Shown one piece after another: positions 1 to 9,120 of a stretch of 64,000 nucleotides of DNA. The stretch's first letter is position 1, and the number at the start of each line of letters is the position of its first letter. The notes below the pieces were generated by a model. It was not told the DNA's origin. It worked only from the letters and a program-made list of their open reading frames with translations, and made no database searches. The stretch lies in the NCBI RefSeq assembly GCF_003854965.1, contig NZ_RQPI01000002.1, positions 1 to 64,000 on the forward strand, written 5' to 3'. The DNA comes from Paenibacillus rhizophilus. GTDB lineage: Bacteria; Bacillota; Bacilli; Paenibacillales; Paenibacillaceae. The position numbers were made by a program, and so were the translations under genes.

Positions 1-270
1 TGTAAACGCCTCTTGTGATGAGAATCCATACTTTACGGCAATATCCAGAACGCGCTGGTCCGTGTCGCGGAGCTCCATGGCGGCACGGCTGATTCTTCTG
101 TTCCAGAAGTGATCCCGTAATGTCATTCCGGTCAATTGGTTGAACTGCCTGGAACAATAATAGGGGGAATACCCTAACTGCTCTGACATCTTCAATAGAG
201 ATGAACTCTCTGTTATATTGGCCTCCACCCAATCCACCATAAGCTGGACCATTTCATTCCATTCGTACAT
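1..270 (-). CDS. AraC-family transcriptional regulator, N-terminal part (cut by window edge)
   Basis: Ninety codons are visible, from an ATG at 270 preceded by a GGAGGACTTCC ribosome site and running off the left edge. The translation begins MYEWNEMVQLMVDWVEANI and contains both helix-turn-helix units of the AraC/XylS domain: a first HTH around residues 25-45 (KMSEQLGYSPYYCSRQFNQ) and a second around 70-90 (VLDIAVKYGFSSQEAFT). The DNA-binding domain is at the extreme N-terminus, an arrangement typical of AraC proteins with a C-terminal GyrI-like ligand domain (family knowledge; that part is outside the window). Its target cannot be told from here. Confidence 0.85.
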   Translation of the reverse strand, partial: MYEWNEMVQLMVDWVEANITESSSLLKMSEQLGYSPYYCSRQFNQLTGMTLRDHFWNRRISRAAMELRDTDQRVLDIAVKYGFSSQEAFT

Positions 271-383
271 GGAAGTCCTCCCTCCTTTCCCTTCGATCAT
301 ATCACCGGCGATCTTCGCATACTTGATTCGAGTTGCACAATAAGAACTTGCCCCTACTTATGATGATACGGTTCACCTTATTA

Positions 384-415
384 TAAAACAACAAACGCCC
401 GGATACCCGGGCGCC
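384..415 (-). terminator. Rho-independent terminator of the flavin oxidoreductase gene
   Basis: CGCCCGG-ATAC-CCGGGCG at 396-413 forms a GC-rich hairpin. Read on the minus strand it is followed by TTTGTTGTTTT, immediately downstream of the oxidoreductase stop at 430. Confidence 0.8.
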
Positions 416-429
416 TTGGTGAATACGAT

Positions 430-1875
430 CTATATTTTTTGCTCCAGCTTGTCATCCGCCGTTTGTATCGGCCATTCGCCGACGAATTCAGCCTCGTTGT
501 AGTCAATAAAAGCTTGCAAAATGTCTTCACGGTCGTCGAGGAACAGCTGGTCCGCCACTCCGGAGACGAGCTTGGGAACCGCGTTCTTCGTTCCCGAAAT
601 CGCGGAAGCCGAAAGACCGCAGCTGGCCAAGGCCGAATAGTTAAAGACAAACAGTCCATGTAAAAGCGACTCTCCCTCTTCGTCACGGCCTGTAAGCGCA
701 AAACCGGGGCTGAGATAAGGATGCGCGTCAAGCAGCGGATTGGCTACCTCTTCCGGAGCATCGTAGACATCGCTCCAGCGGGCAATGTGGCTCTCAATAA
801 GCCTGAGCTCAGGACGCAAGCTTGGATCGCTGAGAAGACCGGTGCTGACAATCAGGTAATCAAAGGTGAATCTGCCTTGAGGTGTGGTCACAGCCACTCC
901 CTCGCCGGTCGCCTCCACATCAAGCCATGGGGCGCCGAGATGCAGCTGAAATCCGGGCCACGACGCCGCGCGTTCAAACGTATCGTTGGTCGGCGGCTGA
1001 TTGAATTTGAAGAAATGGGAGATCGCCGCATATTTTTCGGCATCCGTCAGCACATGGAAGCGTTCGATCATCCCCGAGGATTCCATCTGGCGGATCGGAT
1101 TGACGCTCGGCAGCTTCTCCCGGCGGACAAAGACATGAGCTTCGGCTACGCCTTGGGACAAGGCGAAATTGGCATTATCGAAGGCCGAAGCCCCACCGCC
1201 CAGAATCCCGATTTTTTTGCCCTGGAGGTTCTCAAAATCGATCATTTGCGAGGTATGGGCATACAGATGTCCCGGCAATTTATCGGCAATTATTGGAGGC
1301 ACATGCCACTCGCCGCCTCCCTGAATCCCTGTGGCCAGAACCACCTTTCGCGTAAGCAAATGTTCTGAAGGCGCTCCCGCCCCTTGAATATGCAAGCGAT
1401 GAATCCCGCCCCCGGCGGGCTCGATCAGCTTCAGTTTAACTTCGTTGATGACCGGAAGATCCAGAACCTGCCGGTACCAACGCAGATAGTCCATCCAGTC
1501 GCCCCGCGGAATCTTCACGACCTCTTCCCAGCCCTGCGGTCCGAACTGCGCTTCCCACCAGGATCGGAAGGTCAGGGAAGGTATGCCAAGATCGATGGAA
1601 GTTAAATGCTTGGGCGTACGCAGCGTCACCATTCTCGCATAAGTTTCCCACGGTCCTTCCAAGCCCTCGGCGTTCTCATCAATGACCAGAATATTCGTTA
1701 CCCGTTCACGCAGCAGGCCGAAAGCTGCAGCCAAGCCGCTTTGGCCTCCTCCGACAATTACAACGTCATAGACATGCCCTTCGGAATGCGCCTTCGGCTG
1801 CACCCAAGCCGCGCCTCCAAAGGCAAGGTAGGAAAGATCGGTTTTCACACGTTCATTCAAAGCTTCCAGACTCAT
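430..1875 (-). CDS. FAD/NAD(P)-binding flavin-containing monooxygenase-like oxidoreductase
   Basis: This is a 481-residue protein. A Rossmann FAD-binding motif, VVIVGGGQSGLAAAFGLL, lies near residue 40, and a second nucleotide-binding motif, KIGILGGGASAFDNA, lies near residue 220. Two dinucleotide sites plus the FDYLIVSTGL segment near 345 fit the FMO / N-hydroxylase-like group of NAD(P)H-dependent flavoenzymes. The substrate cannot be inferred. No cofactor-type transport or siderophore genes are adjacent, so it appears to be a single-gene unit. The start has the ribosome site GAGGAAGC and the gene ends in a strong terminator. A TATAAT-like box lies on the minus strand at 1955-1960 without a convincing -35. 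Confidence 0.8.
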   Translation of the reverse strand: MSLEALNERVKTDLSYLAFGGAAWVQPKAHSEGHVYDVVIVGGGQSGLAAAFGLLRERVTNILVIDENAEGLEGPWETYARMVTLRTPKHLTSIDLGIPSLTFRSWWEAQFGPQGWEEVVKIPRGDWMDYLRWYRQVLDLPVINEVKLKLIEPAGGGIHRLHIQGAGAPSEHLLTRKVVLATGIQGGGEWHVPPIIADKLPGHLYAHTSQMIDFENLQGKKIGILGGGASAFDNANFALSQGVAEAHVFVRREKLPSVNPIRQMESSGMIERFHVLTDAEKYAAISHFFKFNQPPTNDTFERAASWPGFQLHLGAPWLDVEATGEGVAVTTPQGRFTFDYLIVSTGLLSDPSLRPELRLIESHIARWSDVYDAPEEVANPLLDAHPYLSPGFALTGRDEEGESLLHGLFVFNYSALASCGLSASAISGTKNAVPKLVSGVADQLFLDDREDILQAFIDYNEAEFVGEWPIQTADDKLEQKI

Positions 1876-2211
1876 GCTTCCTCATACCTTTCAGTGGCGT
1901 TTATTTATAGGATATAAATCGCGGCTTAAAATCAGCATATGTGCCATTAATCATATTATATCTTGTCTAATGAGCCGTTTAAATGTCGATGGCATGTTAA
2001 TTGTCATATTATCTAAATTTCCCACTATTAATTGTGCATAATAACTAACATTGCGCATTTGAAACCCTCTTAATATTGAAAAGAAAACAGATTTCGCTTC
2101 ATTTATGGAAGATAATATTACATTAAAAAGAAGCCGTACAGATCCGGCAGCTCATCAAAAGCCCCCGGGATCAAATCCCGGGGGCTTTCAAGATGTATTA
2201 CGCTTGCCCGG
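1876..2211. other. AT-rich intergenic region, no gene seen
   Basis: These 336 bases separate the flavin oxidoreductase from the end of the sugar operon. They are AT-rich and contain the oxidoreductase upstream region (candidate -10 at 1955-1960 on the minus strand) and, at the right end, the operon terminator. I see no convincing coding frame on either strand. Confidence 0.6.
2157..2188 (-). terminator. Terminator of the 8676-2212 sugar operon
   Basis: A perfect 9-bp GC stem, GCCCCCGGG-ATCAAAT-CCCGGGGGC (2161-2185), is flanked by AAAA and TTT. On the minus strand it lies just after the Gfo/Idh stop at 2212. Confidence 0.9.
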
Positions 2212-3201
2212 TTAATGGGCGAGGATGATCCCAGCGGGAGAATGGTCCTCGGCAGACCGGTAAGCTGCAAGCGCAACTTCAAGCGCCCGGAGCCCGTCTT
2301 CCCCCGTTACAGAGGCGGTCTTCGCCCCTTCACGGACCGACTGGACAAAATCGCGGATCAGCTCCAGGTCCATGTTATCTCCCCAGTAATCCCAGCTCAC
2401 TCCGTTTTCATTACTGTAGACACTCATTTTCTGATTGAAGGCGTTGATCGACAGCACGCCAAATTCGCAGATCACATCCAGCGTCACATCTCCCCAGGTC
2501 GGGAACTTCTTGTTGCGGGACCAGCTGCAGTCCAGGCTGGCAAACACGCCGTTATTGAATTCCATCGTCAGAATGCCGCAATCGTCTATTTTTCCTTCCG
2601 AGAACCGGCTGGCGGCCTCGGCGTACACATTCGTCACCTCCGCGCCCATATACCAGCGCATGACATCAACGACATGAACGGTATGATCCATCACCGCTCC
2701 CCCGCCCGAGAACTCCCGGTCCAGGAACCAGCCGCCGGGAATGCGTCCGCGGTTCGTCCCTTTCATGGCAAGAATTTTGCCGTAAGCTCCGCTGTCCAGC
2801 AATTCCTTCCCCCGTTTGATCGAGGTTTGAAACCGGACCGGAAAAGCGGTCTGGAGAAGCACATTGTTCTCCCTGCAGACCGCGATCATCGCCAGCGCAT
2901 CCTCTACCCTTGTTGCCAGCGGCTTCTCGCACAGAACATGCTTTCCCGCTTTGGCCGCGGCCATGACACATTCGAGATGCCGTACATTTTCGGAGCAGAC
3001 GATGACCGCGTCAATCTCGCTGCCCGTCAGCTGCTCCAGCTCCGGATAGTATGTCGTTTGATACCGGTCGGCAATCTCTTTGCCCTTCACGGCATCCTCA
3101 TCCCAGATCCCGGCCAGCTCCACACCGTCGATTTCCAATAAAGCGTCCATATAGCCTATGGCATGCATATGAGCAAGACTGGCTACGCCAATTTTAATCA
3201 T
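2212..3201 (-). CDS. Gfo/Idh/MocA-family oxidoreductase (distal copy)
   Basis: A predicted NAD(P)-dependent sugar or inositol dehydrogenase-like protein of 329 residues. The N-terminal Rossmann fold starts at MIKIGVASLAHMHAIGYMDAL, and the family signature CEKPLATRVEDA, carrying the catalytic-region lysine, lies near residue 95. The GGGAVMDHTVHVVDVMRW segment near 170 matches the conserved C-terminal domain region. I chose the ATG at 3201 because AGGAGGGTCTT directly precedes it; an upstream in-frame start at 3255 would overlap the preceding stop. It is the last gene of the operon. Pairs of Gfo/Idh enzymes often act in sequence on one sugar (family knowledge), but the substrate is unknown. 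Confidence 0.88.
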   Translation of the reverse strand: MIKIGVASLAHMHAIGYMDALLEIDGVELAGIWDEDAVKGKEIADRYQTTYYPELEQLTGSEIDAVIVCSENVRHLECVMAAAKAGKHVLCEKPLATRVEDALAMIAVCRENNVLLQTAFPVRFQTSIKRGKELLDSGAYGKILAMKGTNRGRIPGGWFLDREFSGGGAVMDHTVHVVDVMRWYMGAEVTNVYAEAASRFSEGKIDDCGILTMEFNNGVFASLDCSWSRNKKFPTWGDVTLDVICEFGVLSINAFNQKMSVYSNENGVSWDYWGDNMDLELIRDFVQSVREGAKTASVTGEDGLRALEVALAAYRSAEDHSPAGIILAH

Positions 3202-3255
3202 AAGACCCTCCTGTACTTGTTTGAGTTTGAGATGAGGCGTCTTGCACCCGAACAC

Positions 3256-4245
3256 TTAAGCAAGCGCCACGGGCATGCCGCTTCGGGAAGATTCGATTGC
3301 GGCCAGCGAGATGGCCAGCGCCTGATACGCGTCCTCGGCGGTAACGATCGGCTCTTCCCCCGTCTCCATACAAGACAGAAAGTGGGCCAGTTCCCGGTAA
3401 TAAGGAGCTTCCAGCAGCGGACTTTCCGGAACGGCAGCGCCCTCCAACGGCTTATCCGGCGCCTTCCTGAAGGACAGGATCGGATTGTCATTGGCGCTGT
3501 TGAAATCGATGATCCCTTCGGTCCCCGCAATTTCGAAGGAAGTCGTAAATTTCTGATGGGACCAGGAACCTTCGACATGCGCGATTACGCCGCTGCGGAA
3601 GGTCAGTGTTGTCAATGCGTAGCCTCCGCCCTCCGGGGATTCAGGAGCGTATGCTTTGGCGAATACCCGCTCCACTTCCCCGAAGCACCAGCGCAAGTAA
3701 TCGAAGTCATGGATGGACAGGTCCAGCAGAAGGCCGCCGCTCTTGCTGGCATCCGCATACCAGTTGTCCCATGCGCGGGGGAAACTGGAGGTGCGGCTGG
3801 CCTTCACCACGGCGATATCACCCAGACCTTTCTGCTCCATCACCTGTCTGGCTTGGACGTATTCCGGGAAGAACCTCACAACATGTCCTACAAACAGCTT
3901 CGTCTTCTTGTCCTTGCAGTAGTCGATCATTTCGCGCGCGTCCTTCAGGCTGCCGGCCAGCGGTTTTTCGCATATGATGTGCTTGCCGTCATCCGCCGCC
4001 TTGAGCACATACTCCCGGTGCAGATAAGTCGGCAGACAGATGTCGACCACATCGACGGCATCCAGCTCCATCATCGCTTCCTCATAGCTGCCGAATGCCC
4101 GGATGCCGAACCGCTCGGCGGCTTTGTCCGCCGCGGCCGCATCCGAATCAACGATACCCCTTAGGGACACTTCCTTCATGGCCGTGTAAGCTTCAGCATG
4201 CGTTCTTCCCATCGTGCCGGCCCCAATCAACAACACATTCTTCAT
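3256..4245 (-). CDS. Gfo/Idh/MocA-family oxidoreductase (proximal copy)
   Basis: A 329-residue paralogue of the following gene. The dinucleotide-binding motif is LLIGAGTMGRTHAEAY at residues 5-20, the CEKPLAGSLKDAREM signature is near 93-107, and GGLLLDLSIHDFDYLRW lies in the substrate domain near 170-187. It precedes the second Gfo/Idh gene by 54 nt and follows the acetyltransferase gene by 33 nt, so the three are probably co-transcribed with the upstream ABC importer. The likely role is oxidation or epimerisation of the imported sugar (inference from context). The start ATG is preceded by a GGAGAC-type ribosome site. Confidence 0.88.
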   Translation of the reverse strand: MKNVLLIGAGTMGRTHAEAYTAMKEVSLRGIVDSDAAAADKAAERFGIRAFGSYEEAMMELDAVDVVDICLPTYLHREYVLKAADDGKHIICEKPLAGSLKDAREMIDYCKDKKTKLFVGHVVRFFPEYVQARQVMEQKGLGDIAVVKASRTSSFPRAWDNWYADASKSGGLLLDLSIHDFDYLRWCFGEVERVFAKAYAPESPEGGGYALTTLTFRSGVIAHVEGSWSHQKFTTSFEIAGTEGIIDFNSANDNPILSFRKAPDKPLEGAAVPESPLLEAPYYRELAHFLSCMETGEEPIVTAEDAYQALAISLAAIESSRSGMPVALA

Positions 4246-4278
4246 TCTGGTCTCGTCTCCTTTTGGAAAGGGATGCCT

Positions 4279-5484
4279 TTAGTACCTTTCTGTTATCCAC
4301 ATCGCATAACGCTGCCCCGGAAAAAGCGCCTGAAGCGCCGCGTGGTTTCTCAGCGCCTCCCGCTTCACCGCCTGAATGCCTTGGGTCAGCATGGCGCAAA
4401 ATTCGGCGGAGGTGCATTTGATTTCCTCATCATAGACCAGTCCCCAGGGAGAAGCCTGGACGGTTACCGAAGACGGCTCCAGAACAAGCACGGCCCGCTC
4501 GGACCCGCACCGAAGCAGCAGACGTTCCGGCAGCGCGGACAGCTCTTCCCCGGTCAGAGCGGCGATCCGGTTCGTCAGTTCAGGCGCAAGCTTGGCCAGC
4601 ATTGCGGGAAATCCCATAACCTTCCACATGGTCTCGCTGTTGTCGTCAGTCTGCACGGAACCGAGCTGCCTGAGGGTTTCCGGCAGGACGCCATCCTCCG
4701 GTATAGTGGCTTCCAGCTGCTTGACGGATTCCCCGGCGGCCAGCATGGACAGGAGCGGCTTCACCGCTTCGCCCTCTCCATCAAGATAAGCGCAATCCAG
4801 CAGACCTAGCTTTCCGGCATGCTCTTTCCCCCCGATGGCGTAAGCGACAATCTCGCTCCCCTTCCTGGCCACCCAGAAGCATTCCGTTATGCCTTCGGTC
4901 CATTTCAGCAAACCTTCCCAGTATTCGCGCGTCCGCACACGGGTGTTGGCGTTCTTCCGGTTGTACCGCTCGCAAATCTCCATCACTTCGTCCAAATCTC
5001 CGGACTCAAACTTCGAGATGCGATAGGGCGTGCCCCCGCTGTCTTCCATGAATACCGATTCGGCGTTCAGCACGTACAGGGGGGCTTCCACCGTCTCCCA
5101 GCCCGCCTTCTCGTAAAAGGGATGAATGCCGGTAAACAATAGAGACAGATCGTAGCCGCGACTTCGCATCCACAAACTCATTTCCGCCAAAATCGCCTGT
5201 ACGGCTCCAAGTCCCCGGTAAGCCGGGTCCGCCGCCACACTGCCGATGCCACCGACAAGCAGTTCCGCGGCTCCAATATGAATCCGGTAAGGAAACAGCT
5301 GCACCGAAGCGGCCAATTCCCCGTCCGCCAAGGCGATCCAGGTCGTTTCGGGATCATACGCAGCATCGTAATCCAGCCTTTTTTGAAAAAAAGACCGGTC
5401 CTCCGGAAATACGCTACCCAGCAGATCAAATATCCTGTCGATTTCTTCGCGGTTTTGTACCTGCCTGACTTCTAATCTCGGCAA
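4279..5484 (-). CDS. Eis-like GNAT-family N-acetyltransferase
   Basis: This 401-residue protein has an N-terminal GNAT domain (residues 1-150) with the acetyl-CoA loop VAADPAYRGLGAVQAIL near 85-100, a second GNAT-like half, and a C-terminal sterol-carrier-like region. This is the length and layout of Eis/YfdE-like acetyltransferases (family knowledge). The start is TTG at 5484, with AGAGGTG six bases upstream. It sits inside the sugar operon, between the permease and Gfo/Idh genes. Acetylation of an amino-sugar intermediate is possible but is only inference. The acceptor cannot be read from sequence. Confidence 0.75.
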   Translation of the reverse strand: MPRLEVRQVQNREEIDRIFDLLGSVFPEDRSFFQKRLDYDAAYDPETTWIALADGELAASVQLFPYRIHIGAAELLVGGIGSVAADPAYRGLGAVQAILAEMSLWMRSRGYDLSLLFTGIHPFYEKAGWETVEAPLYVLNAESVFMEDSGGTPYRISKFESGDLDEVMEICERYNRKNANTRVRTREYWEGLLKWTEGITECFWVARKGSEIVAYAIGGKEHAGKLGLLDCAYLDGEGEAVKPLLSMLAAGESVKQLEATIPEDGVLPETLRQLGSVQTDDNSETMWKVMGFPAMLAKLAPELTNRIAALTGEELSALPERLLLRCGSERAVLVLEPSSVTVQASPWGLVYDEEIKCTSAEFCAMLTQGIQAVKREALRNHAALQALFPGQRYAMWITERY

Positions 5485-5505
5485 TGGCGCACCTCTTTTC
5501 CATAG

Positions 5506-6345
5506 TTAGCCCTTCACGGCGCCCGCAGTCATCCCGTCCACCAGATAACGCTGGAAGAACAGGGTCAGAAGCACCGGTGGTAGCAGGCCGATGATTCCAG
5601 ACGATGCCATCAAGCCGTAATCAACAGAGAAACGTCCGAGAAACTCGTTGATTACGACCGGCATCGTCTTCGATTGCGAGGAGCCTGTCAGCACGAGGGC
5701 CGTATTAAATTCATTCCAGGTATTCAAATAGGCAAATACGCCGATGGCGAACAGGCCCGGAGCCGAGATCGGCAGAATGATTCGGAGCAGAGCGCCGAAC
5801 CGCCCTAAACCGTCCACAAAGGCCGATTCCTCCAGCTCTTTGGGAATGGATTCGAAGAATGCCCGCATCATCCAAATGATAAAAGGAAGAGTGAAAGACA
5901 GATTGGCCAGTACGAGAGCCGATTTGGTGTCCAGCAGCCCGATCCGGTTGAAAATCAAATACATCGGCAGCGCAATCGCGATGCTGGGCACCATTTGCGT
6001 AATCAGAAAGATGACCGCCAGGCGGTCTTTCATGCGGAAACGCAGTCTGGCAAAGGCGTAGGCTCCCAAGGAGCCGAAGATCAGCGAGAAGAACGTCGTG
6101 ACGGTGGCCACAATCAGACTGTTAAGCAGCGAGTTTTTGAACGATGCGGCATTGTCGGACAAGCTCAGAACCTGCTTGTAGTTCATCAGGGTGAAGCTGT
6201 CCGGAAGCCAATGCCGGGCAAGCGACGCCAGTTCTTTTCCGGGCGAAATACTGATGATAAAAGCCCAGATCAGAGGGGCTAAAGTAAAGATCATGACAAG
6301 CGCGACGCCAATAAATAACAGAACCTTTTTTACGGACTTGCTCAC
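5506..6345 (-). CDS. Carbohydrate ABC transporter permease (MalG type)
   Basis: This is a 279-residue inner-membrane protein with about six transmembrane helices, the first at residues 8-30. The cytoplasmic EAA loop ELEESAFVDGLGRFGALLRIILP near 185-207 contacts the ATPase. The C-terminal FFQRYLVDGMTAGAVKG is the usual MalG-type ending. It partners the permease immediately upstream (16-nt gap). No ATP-binding subunit is encoded in this operon, so a shared MsmX/UgpC-like ATPase elsewhere is expected (inference). Confidence 0.92.
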   Translation of the reverse strand: MSKSVKKVLLFIGVALVMIFTLAPLIWAFIISISPGKELASLARHWLPDSFTLMNYKQVLSLSDNAASFKNSLLNSLIVATVTTFFSLIFGSLGAYAFARLRFRMKDRLAVIFLITQMVPSIAIALPMYLIFNRIGLLDTKSALVLANLSFTLPFIIWMMRAFFESIPKELEESAFVDGLGRFGALLRIILPISAPGLFAIGVFAYLNTWNEFNTALVLTGSSQSKTMPVVINEFLGRFSVDYGLMASSGIIGLLPPVLLTLFFQRYLVDGMTAGAVKG

Positions 6346-6361
6346 AGCCGCTCCTCCTTTC

Positions 6362-7351
6362 TCAAACCCGATCCTTCTGGCGGAGTATCCGCATATACAG
6401 CAGCACGAACACCAGGATAAATCCCGTCAGGATATAGCTTCCGGCAGAGCCCAGCCCGAAATCGCTGAACATGAAGCCCTGCTTGTACAGATACAGGCCG
6501 GATAGCTGTGTGGAATTGGCCGGACCGCCCTTGGTCATGGCGAAGACCAGATCGAATACCCGGAAGGAGTCAATGGTGCGCAGAACGAGCAGAACCAGGG
6601 TAACGGGCACCAGCAATTTTACGACTATATCTTTAAAAATACGTATGCTGCCCGCCCCGTCAATTTTGGCGGCTTCAATCAATTCGCCGGAAATCGACTG
6701 AAGAGCGGCCAGATACATCAAGGCGACAAAAGGAAACGATGTCCATATCTGCGCCATAATTACGGAAGCCAGCGCCAGCTTCGGATCGGACAGCCAGCCG
6801 ACCGGACTTTCGATCAGGCCCGTCTTCAGCAGCACGCCGTTCAGCAGACCGTAGTTCGGATGCAGCATTGTCTGCCAGATCATCGCATTGACAACGCCGG
6901 GCATCGCCCACGGAATCAGCAGCAGCGATCTGCCGAGTCCCCGCAAGCGGAACTTGACATTAAAGAGAAGGGCCGCGGCAAGCCCCAGAATCATACTCGC
7001 AGCAACACTGAATACCGCAAAATAAAGAGTCGTCTCCATGCTGAGCCAGAATTCGCCATCCTTGAGCACCGCGCTGAAGTTATCCAGTCCGATGAACTTC
7101 GCACCGACCCACGGTTTCGTCAGATTCAAATCGACAAAACAAAGGTAGATGGAGTACAGGAATGGATAAAGCAGCAGACCAAGCAGGATAACAATAGTGG
7201 GAAGCAGTAAAAGGAGCGCAAATTTTGACTCGGAAATCATTTTCTTCGAGCTCAAAACGGACCGGGCCGCCTGTCGAAGTATCGCTTGACCCCGCATAGA
7301 AAGTCCTTCTTTCTGAATCACGACCGAGTCACTATGTTTGCTCTTATCCAT
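6362..7351 (-). CDS. Sugar ABC transporter permease (MalF type)
   Basis: A 329-residue membrane protein. A polar N-terminus of about 40 residues is followed by six predicted helices (first LLLLLPTIVILLGLLLYPF). The EAA motif ELIEAAKIDGAGSIRIFKDI is near 235-255. The GGPANSTQLSGLYLYKQGF stretch near 290 is characteristic of the MalF/LacF family. It lies between the lipoprotein gene (11 nt upstream) and the MalG-type permease. Confidence 0.92.
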   Translation of the reverse strand: MDKSKHSDSVVIQKEGLSMRGQAILRQAARSVLSSKKMISESKFALLLLLPTIVILLGLLLYPFLYSIYLCFVDLNLTKPWVGAKFIGLDNFSAVLKDGEFWLSMETTLYFAVFSVAASMILGLAAALLFNVKFRLRGLGRSLLLIPWAMPGVVNAMIWQTMLHPNYGLLNGVLLKTGLIESPVGWLSDPKLALASVIMAQIWTSFPFVALMYLAALQSISGELIEAAKIDGAGSIRIFKDIVVKLLVPVTLVLLVLRTIDSFRVFDLVFAMTKGGPANSTQLSGLYLYKQGFMFSDFGLGSAGSYILTGFILVFVLLYMRILRQKDRV

Positions 7352-7362
7352 AGCAATTCTCC

Positions 7363-8676
7363 TTACTTGTTGCTCTCCTGGATTTTCTGCGTTTCAGCGA
7401 ACGCGTCTGCCAACGCCTGAGCCGGTGTTTTCTTTTGAGTCAATGCATTCTGGAGTTCAACCTGGAATTTGGAAGACCATTCATTGTACCAAGGAATTTG
7501 CGGACGGTTGACGGCAACTTCCGCCTGCTCCAGAATCTTGTCAAGCCCGGGAACGCCTGCCTTCACTTCCGGGTCTTCATATACGCTCTTCCAGCCCGGG
7601 AACATTCCGATTTCAATCGCCTGCCGTTTGCTGCCCTCTGTATCATTCAGGAATTTGATATACTCCCATGCCGCTTCCTTGTTCTTCGAACCCGAGGAGA
7701 TCGCATAGGACATCGGTCCGGCAATCGTTGCGCTGGATACGGTATATGGAAGCGGAGCGACATCAGCCTGGTTCACGATTTTGGACTTGGATTCATCATT
7801 AAGCGGCGTGAGCGGCAATCCCCAGTTCAATTCAAAGGCGATATCGCCTGCGGACATAGCGTCAAGCACATTGGTTTCATTGTATTGAATCGAAGCGGGG
7901 TCCACGACTTTGTATTTATAAATCATATCGACCATCAGCTGCAGCGCCGCGGTGTTCTCCGGGCTGTTGAAGACAGGATTTCCGTTCTCGTCAAACAGCT
8001 TGCCTCCCATACTGGAAGCAATCGCGATGAAATCGCAGACGAGGCCTTCGGTTTGGCTCCAGGCCCAGGCCGAGCCGTATTTTACGATTCCTTTTTCCTG
8101 CAAAGCCTGACTGTATTTAATGAAATCATCCCATGTTTTCGGCGGACCCGAGAAACCGGCTTTTTCCACCATCGTCTTGTTATATACAAAGGATTTGTAC
8201 TCGGAAGCGAAAGGAAGACCGTAATACTTGCCCTGATACTGTAAAGCCTGTTTTGCAAAAGGCAGCATTTCGTTCTTCATGTCGTCGGTCAGCCATTGAT
8301 CGACCGGTTCAACCCATCCCGATACGACAAACCGGGGCAAGTCGATGACATCCATTACAAAAATATCGTAAGTAGACCCGCCGGACATAAAGGAATTCAT
8401 CAGTTTCGGTGTAACATCAGCATTGCCGACCGTATCGGTCTGTACTTCAATACCCGTCTTTTCCTGAAACTCTTTATTCACCTTGGCGAAGTATTCCTGA
8501 TTGGACGGATTGGAGATGGTGCGTAAGACGACCCCGGCATATGGCTTGTCGCTACCGGCCGCGTTAGTCTTTGTATTGCCTTCGGCCGCCGAATTCGAAT
8601 TATTTCCGCATCCGGACAATGCCGCTACCGCCAGTACAATCAGAAGCAATACCATAATTGATGATTTCCGTTTCAT
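7363..8676 (-). CDS. Sugar-binding lipoprotein of ABC importer
   Basis: A 437-residue extracellular solute-binding protein of cluster 1 (MalE-like). The signal peptide carries a lipobox, VAALSGCGNNS, so Cys 23 should be lipidated and anchored to the outer face of the membrane. The mature part has the family's GSTYDIFVMDVIDLPRF and YAISSGSKNKEAAWEYIKFL segments. It is the first gene of the six-gene operon, with a GGGGGG ribosome site, and is divergent from the ROK regulator. The ligand is a carbohydrate of unknown identity. Confidence 0.92.
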   Translation of the reverse strand: MKRKSSIMVLLLIVLAVAALSGCGNNSNSAAEGNTKTNAAGSDKPYAGVVLRTISNPSNQEYFAKVNKEFQEKTGIEVQTDTVGNADVTPKLMNSFMSGGSTYDIFVMDVIDLPRFVVSGWVEPVDQWLTDDMKNEMLPFAKQALQYQGKYYGLPFASEYKSFVYNKTMVEKAGFSGPPKTWDDFIKYSQALQEKGIVKYGSAWAWSQTEGLVCDFIAIASSMGGKLFDENGNPVFNSPENTAALQLMVDMIYKYKVVDPASIQYNETNVLDAMSAGDIAFELNWGLPLTPLNDESKSKIVNQADVAPLPYTVSSATIAGPMSYAISSGSKNKEAAWEYIKFLNDTEGSKRQAIEIGMFPGWKSVYEDPEVKAGVPGLDKILEQAEVAVNRPQIPWYNEWSSKFQVELQNALTQKKTPAQALADAFAETQKIQESNK

Positions 8677-9020
8677 AAGAACCCCCCAGTAAAATTAGGA
8701 TTTGAAGTAAACCAGGCAAGCCGTCGACGGTAATTAAGCCAATTTAATGGATACCCGAAATAATGAAGCCCTCCCCTCCTGTAAACTTTCTCCAATGGAT
8801 GTACAATGATGTTATATTTTTTCTCAAGAAATGAAAGTAGATGATGTTTTCATGTCCACTTACATACCATTGAAGCTATTATAGTCACAAAAAAATAATA
8901 TTTTCAATATCTTGCGTTAATTTTTATCACATACTATTATAGATTTATTGTATATCTAACCCCAACCTTACTCTAATAGGTGTATTAAGTTCTCATGGTT
9001 AAGACTAGTTACTTTTTTCA

Positions 9021-9068
9021 AAATATAAGAATTTATAAGTTTCACGCTTATAAATGGCCTTATATTTC
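9021..9068. repeat. Palindromic intergenic element, copy 1
   Basis: AAATATAAG...TTATAAGTTTCACGCTTATAA...CTTATATTT is an imperfect inverted repeat centred near 9045. A related, more degenerate copy lies at 19481-19522 in the opposite orientation, sharing the core TTTCACrCTTATAAATGGC. Two copies 10 kb apart suggest a dispersed repeat family. Confidence 0.55.
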
Positions 9069-9073
9069 TACGA

Positions 9074-9120
9074 GAAACGTACTTGCGTCCTTTAAGGACG
9101 CCGTCAGGCGTTTCTTCTTG
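9074..9120 (+). promoter_or_regulatory. Nested GC hairpins in the ROK leader
   Basis: GCGTCC-TTTAA-GGACGC (9085-9101) is a perfect hairpin. It overlaps a second one, ACGCC-GTCA-GGCGT (9098-9111), followed by TTCTTCTTG, and both lie within an outer GAAACG/CGTTTC pairing (9074-9114). The two inner stems share bases and are mutually exclusive, resembling an attenuator. Function is unproven; it may belong to the adjoining repeat. Confidence 0.4.

Noticed and set aside
2215-3141. Long plus-strand frame of 308 codons
   Set aside because: It lies wholly antisense to a clear Gfo/Idh gene, has no recognisable domain and no ribosome site.
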